64,000 nt of DNA, taken from assembly GCA_903837135.1 (NCBI GenBank), contig CAILTK010000035.1, forward strand, positions 1 to 64,000, written 5' to 3'. This stretch comes from an uncultured Caulobacterales bacterium. GTDB taxonomy: Bacteria > Pseudomonadota > Alphaproteobacteria > Caulobacterales > Caulobacteraceae. Shown here piece by piece: positions 37,952 through 45,028 of the stretch. Both the position numbers and the translations under genes were made by a program. Each line of letters starts with the position of its first letter. Position 1 is the first letter of the stretch. A model generated the notes under the pieces. That model saw nothing but the letters and a program-made list of their open reading frames with translations. It was not told where the DNA came from and searched no databases.

Positions 37952-38606
37952 TGGAGTATCCGACGCCGCGCAGGGTCCTGATCGGATCGACGATGCCGTG
38001 ACGGGTCAGCTTGGCCCTGAGCCGGCTCATGTGCGGCTCGATCACCGGGCCCGGGGCGTTGAGCTGAAGATCGAACACGCCTTCCAGCATCATGGCCTTG
38101 GTCACCGGTCGGCCGATGTTGAGGAGCAGCATCTCCAGCATGGCGAATTCGCTGTGCGTCAGCTCCACCGGCGCGCCATCCACGGTCACGCGGCGCGCCA
38201 GCCGGTCGAGCACGACGCTGTCCTTTCGGAGCACGCCCAAGGCGGTCGGCGGCCGCCGGCCGATCGCCTCGATGCGGGCGTCCAGCTCCTCGAGGTCGAA
38301 CGGCTTGATCAGATAGTCGTCGGCGCCGTGGCGCAGCCCCTCCACCCGATCCGCCACCCCGCCGAGGGCGGTCAGCAGGATGACCGGCGTGTCGATCCCC
38401 GCGGTTCGCAGCGCCTTCAACAGGTCGAGACCGTCCAGCCCCGGAAGCATGCGGTCGAGGATGATGACGTCGTACCGGCCTGCGCCGGCCCTCAGCAGGC
38501 CGCCGCGCCCATCGCACTCGCTGTCCACGCCGTGGCCCCGGCGGATCAGGCCGGTCGTGACGAAATCAAGGGTCTGCGCGTCGTCCTCGACGATCAACAG
38601 GTTCAC
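37944..38606 (-). CDS. OmpR-family response regulator
   Basis: A 220-residue transcription regulator. The receiver domain has the acidic pocket (I-V-E-D-D), the phospho-acceptor Asp51 in VIILDRMLPGLDG, the Thr in L-L-T-A-L-G and the Lys in I-K-P-F-D. The C-terminal winged helix has L-T-H-S-E-F-A-M-L-E-M-L-L and ends T-L-R-G-V-G-Y-S. The GTG at 38606 puts the start right before the first strand; the upstream in-frame extension to 38792 is not part of the family. It overlaps the kinase gene. Confidence 0.9.
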   Translation of the reverse strand: MNLLIVEDDAQTLDFVTTGLIRRGHGVDSECDGRGGLLRAGAGRYDVIILDRMLPGLDGLDLLKALRTAGIDTPVILLTALGGVADRVEGLRHGADDYLIKPFDLEELDARIEAIGRRPPTALGVLRKDSVVLDRLARRVTVDGAPVELTHSEFAMLEMLLLNIGRPVTKAMMLEGVFDLQLNAPGPVIEPHMSRLRAKLTRHGIVDPIRTLRGVGYSIA

Positions 38607-38642
38607 GGTCCACCAAGGGCTGGGCGAATGCGGAGGTATACG

Positions 38643-38714
38643 ATGAAGGCTGCTGCAAGAAGCCGAGAAAACGCACGAAGTCAAAGCCTTGCGAAATCGA
38701 AAAGCCCTGGATAA
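38643..38714 (+). CDS. Doubtful 23-residue open frame with a strong ribosome site
   Basis: GGAGGT lies five bases before an ATG at 38643 that opens a 23-codon frame rich in Lys, Arg, Ser and Ala (MKAAARSRENARSQSLAKSK). It sits divergent to the response regulator gene. Apart from this, the 38607-39044 gap holds no convincing gene. The ribosome site is good, but a chance match is quite possible. Confidence 0.2.
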   Translation: MKAAARSRENARSQSLAKSKSPG

Positions 38715-39044
38715 AAGGCCCAGCCGACCTTCCTGGCCAGCCGGAACGACCCCGCCGACCCCCGGCGTCCCACTCCAAGGCGATCGCGTCAACTCTACTC
38801 TTACGTGCCGTTGGCGCGACGTGGGCGGCCGATCCGCCTGCGAGAAGGACGTCCGATCCCGCGCCTTTTCAAAGCGGGCTCAGGACGCCGCCGTTCGCTG
38901 CAAGTTTTCGAGCACAAATCCCGCGACCGGGCTAGGTTCAGGCCAAAATAGTTGCGGCGAACGGTTGCGGACGTCCGGCGCCGACAGAGTCCTTGTGAGC
39001 ACGAGAGAGAGGTGTAAGTTCGCGTTTTAATTGTGGGGGCGACT

Positions 39045-39797
39045 ATGGATGCGCAGATAGAGCCGGCGGCCGGGTATCGGGCGATGATAGACGCTGCGGA
39101 CCCCGCCGTGTTCATGCTTGAAACCGAAACCGGTCATGGCGATCGCACGACCATGCTGAAGGTTCAGACTATGGTCGCGGCCCAGGGCGATTATGTCTTC
39201 GCCGAGGTCGGGTCCTACATGGGGGGCACGCTTGTCCCGCATTTGCTGGACAGCCGATGTTCAAGGGTCATCTCGATCGACAAGCGGCCTGATTTACAGC
39301 CGGACGAGCGCGGAGTCAGCTTTGACTACACGCGCTCCAGCACGGCGAAGATGATCGAACGGTTGCGAGAACGCTTGCCGAGCCAGTGTCTGGACAAGCT
39401 GCAGACGTTCGACTGCGATGCATCGGACCTGCTCGATACCGCTCTACAGCCGATCGATATGTGTTTCATCGACGGCGAGCACACCAACAAGGCGGCGTTT
39501 CGGGATTTTCTGAGCCTTTGGAAACACTGCAAGCCGGACTGCATCATCCTCTTCCACGACGCCAACCTCATATCGGACGGGATCTGCAACGTGGAGGCGC
39601 TCCTCGATTTCAACGGTGTCGAATACAAGAGCTATCTGCTTCCCGAGCTGATGTTCGCGGTCTTCATCGGGAAATATGCGGAGGCCTCCGCCAGCTTCGT
39701 CCCGGAGGCCTTCGAAAAGGACGCGACCTTCGCCCGTTATAAAGACGAGCTCTGGAAGGGCATCGCCAGGACCTATGCCGCCATCGGGTTGGTTTAG
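39045..39797 (+). CDS. Class I SAM-dependent methyltransferase (Methyltransf_24-like)
   Basis: A 250-residue probable methyltransferase. The SAM-binding glycine motif is F-A-E-V-G-S-Y-M-G-G-T-L, followed by an acidic residue after strand 2 (V-I-S-I-D-K-R) and the family signature C-F-I-D-G-E-H-T-N with L-F-H-D-A-N-L. These fit the group used for small metabolites and surface sugars. The ATG at 39045 is preferred over an in-frame GTG at 39033 because the G-run lies eight bases before it. Codon use is a little less GC-biased than its neighbours, so it may be acquired. Confidence 0.78.
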   Translation: MDAQIEPAAGYRAMIDAADPAVFMLETETGHGDRTTMLKVQTMVAAQGDYVFAEVGSYMGGTLVPHLLDSRCSRVISIDKRPDLQPDERGVSFDYTRSSTAKMIERLRERLPSQCLDKLQTFDCDASDLLDTALQPIDMCFIDGEHTNKAAFRDFLSLWKHCKPDCIILFHDANLISDGICNVEALLDFNGVEYKSYLLPELMFAVFIGKYAEASASFVPEAFEKDATFARYKDELWKGIARTYAAIGLV

Positions 39798-39832
39798 GTC
39801 CATCCTTCGACGAAGAGGCGCGCGCGACGTTG

Positions 39833-39858
39833 GGCGCCGGTGACGCCTTCGCTTTTTT
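39833..39858 (+). terminator. Possible terminator after the methyltransferase gene
   Basis: A short GC-rich hairpin (GGCG, 39833-39836, with CGCC, 39844-39847) is followed by TTCGC and a run of six T (39853-39858). The stem is short and the T-run is five bases away, so efficiency is uncertain. It lies between two convergent genes. Confidence 0.4.
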
Positions 39859-39891
39859 GACCGCTGGTCGCGACCGTCCGCGCTCGGCGCG

Positions 39892-40980
39892 CTAAGGCTC
39901 GACCGCGAAGAGCTTGCGCATCGGCGTGACGTCCGCGTCGGCGGCGTGGCCGAGCCGGCCCGGCAGGCGGAAGGCGTCCTCGAGCGTGCGCAGCAGCGAA
40001 TAATGGCTGTAGGGCGTGTCGTCGGTCAGGGCGCCGCGCCCGTGGTTGGTGATGACCACGGTGGGGATATGGCCCCCGCCGTAGTTGGACGCGGCGTTCG
40101 GGGTGATCCCGCAGCAGCCTTCGCGGCTCCTGCCCGATCCCTCGTCGAAGGTGATGACGATGGCCACATTCTCCTTCGACGACCAGACTGGCGCGTGCTC
40201 GATCCGCTCGACCAGCCGGCCCATGTAGAGGTCGCCGCGGCGGATCAGGTCGGCCTTATTGACGATGTCGCAGTCGGCCGGAACGCCCTCGCCGTGGAGG
40301 CCGTGCATGTCGTTGCACTGGTTGGGAACCACGAGCGCGAAGCTGGGAACGGTGTTCGCCGCCAGGTCCTGTTCGAACCGGTCGAATCCGACGATATGCT
40401 CGGCCCGGCGCGGGTCGGCCTGCACGTCGGCGAAGTTCATGAAGCCGGAGTGCTTGGAGGCGTAGAGGGCGGTCGAGCGCGTCCGGGTGTCGACCTTCGG
40501 ATCGCCGGCGGTCACCGCGGGCGATCCCGGTTCGGGCAGGCTCTCGTAATAGCCTTTCCAGCTCAGGCCGGCGGCGGCCAGCTGGTCGCCGAGATGCGGC
40601 GCGCGGACGGTGTGGTCGGCATAGCCCGGCGCCTTGGCCCCGTCGCAATAGGCCGCCGTCGCGTTGGCATGGCAATAATAGGCGTCGTCGTCGTGAATGC
40701 CGAAGGTGTCGCCGCCGAGCAGGGCCACATAGTTGGCTTCGCTGGGATGCACCTCGGCGTAGAAGCGCACCGCGTTTCCGCCGGTCGCCGCGAGCCGCGA
40801 TATGTTGGGCGCGCCGACGGGGTCCAGGATCTGTTCGTAATCCTTGTTCTCATCGATGATGACGAAGACGTGGGCGAAACGCGGGACGCCCTCGCTGTCG
40901 ACCGCCGGCTTCGGCCTCAGGCCGGCGCAGCCGGACATCAGGGTCAGGCCACAGAGGCCGGCGAGCAGGACGGACTTCAT
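39892..40980 (-). CDS. Lipoprotein phosphoesterase (AcpA/phospholipase C-like family)
   Basis: A 362-residue exported hydrolase of the alkaline-phosphatase-like fold (phosphoesterase family PF04185). The lipobox is T-L-M-S-G-C near residue 18. The metal and nucleophile region is V-F-V-I-I-D-E-N-K-D-Y-E-Q-I-L, and the C-terminal metal motifs are V-I-T-F-D-E-G-S-G and Y-G-G-G-H-I-P-T-V-V-I. Members cleave phosphomonoesters or phospholipids in the periplasm. It is divergent from a secreted propeller gene across a 255-base region containing a promoter and operator. With the phosphatase at 32.2 kb it is the second periplasmic phosphate-releasing enzyme in the window. Confidence 0.87.
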   Translation of the reverse strand: MKSVLLAGLCGLTLMSGCAGLRPKPAVDSEGVPRFAHVFVIIDENKDYEQILDPVGAPNISRLAATGGNAVRFYAEVHPSEANYVALLGGDTFGIHDDDAYYCHANATAAYCDGAKAPGYADHTVRAPHLGDQLAAAGLSWKGYYESLPEPGSPAVTAGDPKVDTRTRSTALYASKHSGFMNFADVQADPRRAEHIVGFDRFEQDLAANTVPSFALVVPNQCNDMHGLHGEGVPADCDIVNKADLIRRGDLYMGRLVERIEHAPVWSSKENVAIVITFDEGSGRSREGCCGITPNAASNYGGGHIPTVVITNHGRGALTDDTPYSHYSLLRTLEDAFRLPGRLGHAADADVTPMRKLFAVEP

Positions 40981-41069
40981 CTGTGTTCCGCAAGGCGTAA
41001 GGGCGAGGCGCGACCGGAAGACGATTCGCATGACGACGACAACCAAGACTGCAGGTTTCCGACCGAAAG

Positions 41070-41085
41070 CTTGCGCCCCCGCAAG
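41070..41085. promoter_or_regulatory. Inverted repeat in the divergent promoter region
   Basis: CTTGCG-CCCC-CGCAAG has exact 6-base arms. It lies 90 bases upstream of the phosphoesterase start, in the region shared with the divergent propeller gene, and close to a half-copy (CAAGACTGC, 41044-41052) of the palindrome at 41165-41182. It may be a second regulator site. Confidence 0.4.
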
Positions 41086-41119
41086 GATGTTGACGATGGA
41101 GCGCGCGTGGAATCCCGGT

Positions 41120-41149
41120 TTGACTTCGCCGCTGCGGCCCAGGTAATAC
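41120..41149 (+). promoter_or_regulatory. Probable sigma-70 promoter for the propeller gene
   Basis: TTGACT (41120-41125) and TAATAC (41144-41149) are spaced by 18 bases, near the housekeeping consensus. Transcription would start near 41156, about 80 bases before the gene start at 41236. The palindrome at 41165-41182 would then lie just inside the transcript, a classic repressor position. Confidence 0.55.
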
Positions 41150-41164
41150 TGTATTGAGCGCATC

Positions 41165-41182
41165 GCAGTCTTGCAAGACTGC
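41165..41182. promoter_or_regulatory. Perfect 18-base palindromic operator
   Basis: GCAGTCTTGCAAGACTGC is a perfect 18-base palindrome with no spacer. One exact half (CAAGACTGC) recurs at 41044-41052. Its place just downstream of the predicted start of transcription suggests a dimeric repressor. No regulator gene is adjacent. Confidence 0.6.
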
Positions 41183-41235
41183 AAGAAAAACTCTTCCGCC
41201 CCGGTTGGGTGGACCATTTCGCCGCGGAGACAAGG

Positions 41236-42261
41236 ATGATGTCGAACAAGCCCCTGCCGCTGTTGGCGGCGGCCCTGCTGGCGCTGTCGACGGCTCCGGC
41301 GCTGGCCGCGCCCGCCTACACGGTGACGCGGAGCGTGCCGCTCGGCGCGCCGGACCGGTGGGACTACGTGGTTTACAGCCATGAGACCGGCCGCGTCTAC
41401 GTGGCGCACGGCGACAGGCTGTCGGTGATCGACGCGTCGTCGGGCGAGGTCGTCGGCCAGGTGGAGGGTATCGCCGGCGGCGCGCACGGCACGGCGATCT
41501 CGCTCGCCACGGGGCAGGGGTTCACCGACGACGGACGCAACGGCCTGGCCCTGGCCTTCGACCTGAAGACGCTGAAGATCGCCAAGCAGATCCCCGCCGA
41601 CAAGGACGCCGACGGGATCGCCGTCGACAGCGTCAGCGGCCACGTGTTCGTCATCGAGGGCGATCCGGCCAGCCTTACGGTGATCGATCCGAAGACCGAC
41701 GCCGTGGTCGCCGTCATCAAGGCCGGCGAGAAGCTGGAGTACGGCGCCGGCGACGGCCATGGCTCGATCTTCGTCGCCGGCGAGGAGAAGCGCGACCTGC
41801 TCAAGATCGACGCCCGGACCAACGCCGTCGTCGCCCGCTGGCCGACCCCCGACTGCACCAGCCCGCACGGCCTGGCGGTCGACCCCGAGCATCATCGGGC
41901 CTTCATGGGCTGCGTGAACAGCACGATGGTGGTGGTCGACACCACCACGGGCGCCCAGGTCGCCAAGCTGCCGATCGGCCGCGGCAACGACGCGGTGGCC
42001 TATGACCCCAAGCGCAAGCGGGTGTTCAGCTCCAATGGGCTCGACGGCACGATCAGCGTCTTCCGGCAGGTCACGCCCGACAAGTACGAGGCGCTCGACA
42101 CGCTGACGACGGCGATCAGCGGGCGGACCATGGATGTCGATCCTGAGAGCGGCCGGCTGTTCGTCGCCGCCTCCGACGTCGACCCGCCGACCACGCCCGG
42201 CGGCCGCCCGCATCCGAAGCCCGGCACGCTGCGGCTGATGATGCTGGATCCCATTCCCTGA
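41236..42261 (+). CDS. Secreted YncE-like beta-propeller protein
   Basis: A 341-residue exported protein. The signal peptide is MMSNKPLPLLAAALLALSTAPALAA. The mature part consists of about seven propeller blades with repeats such as R-L-S-V-I-D-A-S-S-G-E-V-V, S-L-T-V-I-D-P-K-T-D-A-V-V and M-V-V-V-D-T-T-T-G-A-Q-V. YncE-like proteins sit in the periplasm and often act as binding scaffolds; some bind DNA or help metal or peptide uptake. GGAGA precedes paired ATGs at 41236 and 41239. It is divergent from the phosphoesterase gene, so the two may answer to the same signal. Confidence 0.88.
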   Translation: MMSNKPLPLLAAALLALSTAPALAAPAYTVTRSVPLGAPDRWDYVVYSHETGRVYVAHGDRLSVIDASSGEVVGQVEGIAGGAHGTAISLATGQGFTDDGRNGLALAFDLKTLKIAKQIPADKDADGIAVDSVSGHVFVIEGDPASLTVIDPKTDAVVAVIKAGEKLEYGAGDGHGSIFVAGEEKRDLLKIDARTNAVVARWPTPDCTSPHGLAVDPEHHRAFMGCVNSTMVVVDTTTGAQVAKLPIGRGNDAVAYDPKRKRVFSSNGLDGTISVFRQVTPDKYEALDTLTTAISGRTMDVDPESGRLFVAASDVDPPTTPGGRPHPKPGTLRLMMLDPIP

Positions 42262-42300
42262 TTTGCGGCAGGAACCGGCGCCGCGCGGCCCCGTTGGATC

Positions 42301-42316
42301 GTTTCAGCTTTGAAAC
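42301..42316 (+). promoter_or_regulatory. Inverted repeat before the DedA gene
   Basis: GTTTCA-GCTT-TGAAAC has exact 6-base arms and ends next to the weak ribosome site (AGG) of the gene starting at 42326. It could be a leader hairpin that affects translation or an operator. Confidence 0.35.
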
Positions 42317-42325
42317 AGGTCGCGC

Positions 42326-43036
42326 GTGTTCACCTTCATCGCCGGTATCATCGGCCGGACCGGCGTCGCCGGCGTCTTCCTGCTGATGCTGGTGGAGAAC
42401 CTGGTCCCGGCCATTCCGTCCGAGCTGATCCTGCCGCTGGCGGGGTTCGAGGCGTCGCAGGGGGCGTTCCCGCCGGTGGCCGCCATCGCGGCCGGCGCGG
42501 CGGGTTCGATCCTCGGCGGGGTCGCCTGGTACGGGCTGGGGCGACGCCTCGGCCTCGAGCGCTTCCGGCGGTTGGCGGCGCGCGGCGGACGATGGCTGGC
42601 GATCACGCCGCGCGAGGTGGACCAGGCGAACGCCTGGTTCCGCCGCAATGCCGCTCTGGCCGTCTGTCTCGGCCGGGCCATTCCGGGCGTACGCGGTGTG
42701 ATCTGCCTGCCCGCAGGCATGGCCAGGATGCCGTTCGCCAGCTTCCTCTTGTGGTCGTCGATCGGCGCCGCGCTCTGGTCCGCCGTGCTCGTCGGCGCGG
42801 GGCTGGTGCTGGGACAGCGCTACGCGGCGGTCGAGCTGTGGGTCAATCCGGTGGCGGACGCTTTCTTCGGCGTCTGTGTCGCGGCCTATCTGTGGCGCGT
42901 GGTGCGGCCCTCAGGGCGCCCCGGACGGAACCATCGCCGGGACGCTCGCCGGGCGGCGGAGCCTGGGCGACAGCAGGATCAGCACGACCATGGCGATGGC
43001 GATCACCGCGGTCGCCGTGAACCGGCCAAACTCTAG
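42326..43036 (+). CDS. DedA-family membrane protein
   Basis: A 236-residue inner-membrane protein of the DedA/VTT family, linked in other bacteria to lipid-carrier flipping and membrane homeostasis. The family core is clear: an N-terminal re-entrant region (L-V-E-N-L-V-P-A-I-P-S-E), G-G-V-A-W-Y-G-L-G-R-R-L-G, and the motif F-R-R-N-A-A-L-A-V-C-L-G-R-A-I-P-G-V-R-G. The start is a GTG. The last 40 or so residues are hydrophilic low-complexity (Arg/Asp/His/Gln) and lie where the gene overlaps the opposite-strand gene by 126 bases, so this tail is probably not conserved. Confidence 0.85.
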   Translation: MFTFIAGIIGRTGVAGVFLLMLVENLVPAIPSELILPLAGFEASQGAFPPVAAIAAGAAGSILGGVAWYGLGRRLGLERFRRLAARGGRWLAITPREVDQANAWFRRNAALAVCLGRAIPGVRGVICLPAGMARMPFASFLLWSSIGAALWSAVLVGAGLVLGQRYAAVELWVNPVADAFFGVCVAAYLWRVVRPSGRPGRNHRRDARRAAEPGRQQDQHDHGDGDHRGRREPAKL

Positions 43037-43759
43037 CCCGCCCTGGGCGTGCGGCTTGGTCAGGGTGTCGCCGAGGGTGGCGCCGAGGGGGCGGGTCAGC
43101 ACATAGGCGGCCCAGAACAGTATAGCCTGAGGGAGGGCCCTGAGCAGATGCAGCACGGCGACCACGCCGATCAATCCGGCGAACACGATCGCGGCCAGCT
43201 CGAACCCCCACGGGTCCCAGCCGCCGGGCGGCGCATGGGCGATCCTGCCCATGAGGTCGGGCATGGTCTCGGAGCTGAAATCGCCGAGCGCGGTGCCGAG
43301 GGTGTTGGAGACCAGGATGGTCAGCCAGTAGAACACCTCGTCGGTGCGGTCGGTGATGCGGTCGGCGGCGATCCGGCCCGTGGTCAGGCGCCAGGCGATC
43401 AGCACCAGGACCACCAGGCCGAGCAGCATGGCCGACGACAGCACATAGCCGAGGTGCAGGGTGCGATCGATGAAGTCCGAGGTGGTGGTGCCCACCGTGG
43501 TGGTCGCCACCACCACCAGCCAGTAGGTCAGGGCATGATAGCGGCTGGCGATGACCTGGCCGGTCATGGTGACGACGAAGAAGGCCAGGAAGATCAGGGT
43601 GGCGACGAGATAGCCGGCCTTCAGCGTCATCGACACCGCGTCGCCGCCGGTCTCGCCGACGGTGGTGGCGCAGATCTTCACCAGCCAGAACATCAGGGTC
43701 GCCTGGGGCGCCTTGCTCAGGGCCTCATGCACGAGGTTCGGCGCGCGCTGGTCGCTCAT
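42911..43759 (-). CDS. Repeat-containing multi-pass membrane protein (COG4705-like)
   Basis: A 282-residue integral membrane protein with about eight hydrophobic segments. It contains four related units, each with a short polar motif after a helix: T-T-V-G-E-T-G-G-D, T-T-V-G-T-T-T-S-D, N-T-L-G-T-A-L-G-D and R-P-L-G-A-T-L-G-D. The shared pattern (T/N)-x-(V/L)-G-x-T-x-(G/S)-D suggests a four-fold pseudo-symmetric pore or transporter. I recall such proteins as uncharacterised membrane-anchored proteins of COG4705. The ATG at 43759 is chosen over an in-frame upstream start at 43807. The 3-prime end overlaps the DedA gene. Confidence 0.83.
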   Translation of the reverse strand: MSDQRAPNLVHEALSKAPQATLMFWLVKICATTVGETGGDAVSMTLKAGYLVATLIFLAFFVVTMTGQVIASRYHALTYWLVVVATTTVGTTTSDFIDRTLHLGYVLSSAMLLGLVVLVLIAWRLTTGRIAADRITDRTDEVFYWLTILVSNTLGTALGDFSSETMPDLMGRIAHAPPGGWDPWGFELAAIVFAGLIGVVAVLHLLRALPQAILFWAAYVLTRPLGATLGDTLTKPHAQGGLEFGRFTATAVIAIAMVVLILLSPRLRRPASVPAMVPSGAP

Positions 43760-44575
43760 GGACGATCGTTCCTCGGTCGATGCGGGGCGTACAGGTTCAT
43801 CAGCCAAGGCCCGAGATCAACTTGTGTTTTCGCAAGGCGGGTCGCCGGCCGGGCGCTCCTCTGCGGGCTCGCCGCCCCGGCGGCGGCGGTCGCCGGGCCG
43901 CCCTATCTCACCGACGACCCCCAGCCCACCGACACCGGGCATTGGGAGATCTACAATTTCGTGCAGTCCGGCGACGCCGACGGCGCGCTGAACGGCGAGG
44001 CCGGCGTCGACCTCAACTATGGCGCCGCCAAGGATCTGCAGCTGACGGCGGTGCTGCCGATCGGCTTCTCCAACCCGCGCGGGTTCTCCGCCTCAGGCCT
44101 GCGCACGGGGACGGGCGTGATCGAACTGGCCGCCAAGTACAAGCTCGTGCACCAGAGCGAGAGCGGCTGGCTGCCCGATCTCAGCGTGTTTCCGCGCCTC
44201 CTGATTCCCACCGAACGCGGCTTCGGCGTCGCCCGCACCAACCTGTTCCTGCCGGTGTGGGCCGAGAAGGACTTCGGCCCGTGGTCGGTGTTCGGTGGCG
44301 GCGGCTATGAGTTCAACCCCGGGCCGGATGCGCGCAACTTCTGGCAGGGCGGGATCGCCGTGAACCGGACCATGAGCAAACGGCTGCAGCTTGGGGTCGA
44401 GGTGTTCCGGCAGACCGCCGACAGCGCCGCCGGCGACGGCTTCACCGCGCTCAACGCGGCGGCCACCTACAAGCTGGTCGAGCACTGGTCGCTGCTGGCG
44501 TCGGCCGGACCCACCTGGATCCAGGGCGGCGGCCACGGCGGCGTGTTCTACGTCTCGCTGAAGGCCGACTATTGA
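43727..44575 (+). CDS. Outer-membrane beta-barrel-like protein with unclear start
   Basis: A secreted protein whose mature part, from about 43888, begins G-P-P-Y-L-T-D-D-P-Q-P-T-D-T-G-H-W and continues as amphipathic strands to V-F-Y-V-S-L-K-A-D-Y, typical of transporter/MetA-like outer-membrane barrels. The hydrophobic core of a signal peptide (ALLCGLAAPAAAVA) is in frame, but no ATG, GTG or TTG precedes it closely. The only standard in-frame start, ATG 43727, would give an odd 45-residue front and overlap the divergent gene. A TTG at 43822 lies in a neighbouring frame, so a one-base indel near 43840 is possible. Confidence 0.68.
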   Translation: MHEVRRALVAHGRSFLGRCGAYRFISQGPRSTCVFARRVAGRALLCGLAAPAAAVAGPPYLTDDPQPTDTGHWEIYNFVQSGDADGALNGEAGVDLNYGAAKDLQLTAVLPIGFSNPRGFSASGLRTGTGVIELAAKYKLVHQSESGWLPDLSVFPRLLIPTERGFGVARTNLFLPVWAEKDFGPWSVFGGGGYEFNPGPDARNFWQGGIAVNRTMSKRLQLGVEVFRQTADSAAGDGFTALNAAATYKLVEHWSLLASAGPTWIQGGGHGGVFYVSLKADY

Positions 44576-44746
44576 GGCCGATCACGTCTTGCGCGAGGGC
44601 GGCGCCGCCGCCGGAAAAACCCGCTTGACCGGTGCGTCGAGGCATGAGACAAAGCTGCATGTTCACGATTTGTGCTTACGCACTGACGGGCTGAACGCAC
44701 AGATATCCCCTCACTTCCCGATGATTCACGGCCAAGGAGTTGGCGG

Positions 44747-45028
44747 TTGGCGGCTGCGCGCAGGACCACGCCGCGGGGCAGATCCGCGCCCTCCGCCGGA
44801 CTCGGCGACGTGGAGGCGCTCGCGCGCACCCACGCGGCCGGGGCGATGACGGAATTGGCGCGGCTGGCGTCGGGCGCCGAGAGCGAAACCGTCCGGCTGG
44901 CGGCCATCAAGGAACTGTTGGCGCGCGCGTTCGGCGCGTCGGCCCAGGACATCTCACCGATGGAGCAGGTCATCCGATGGGCCAGGACGGCCGAGGAAGC
45001 GACGCCCGACCCGTCGAAGCCCAGCTAG
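44747..45028 (+). CDS. Phage small terminase subunit (probable)
   Basis: A 93-residue, mainly helical protein. It starts at a TTG seven bases after a perfect AAGGAG (44734-44739); no ATG fits. The segment S-E-T-V-R-L-A-A-I-K-E-L-L-A-R-A-F-G resembles the helix found in small packaging subunits and related DNA-binding proteins. The 3-prime end overlaps the start of the large terminase by 52 bases, the usual gene order. It would recognise phage DNA and load the large subunit. Confidence 0.65.
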   Translation: MAAARRTTPRGRSAPSAGLGDVEALARTHAAGAMTELARLASGAESETVRLAAIKELLARAFGASAQDISPMEQVIRWARTAEEATPDPSKPS

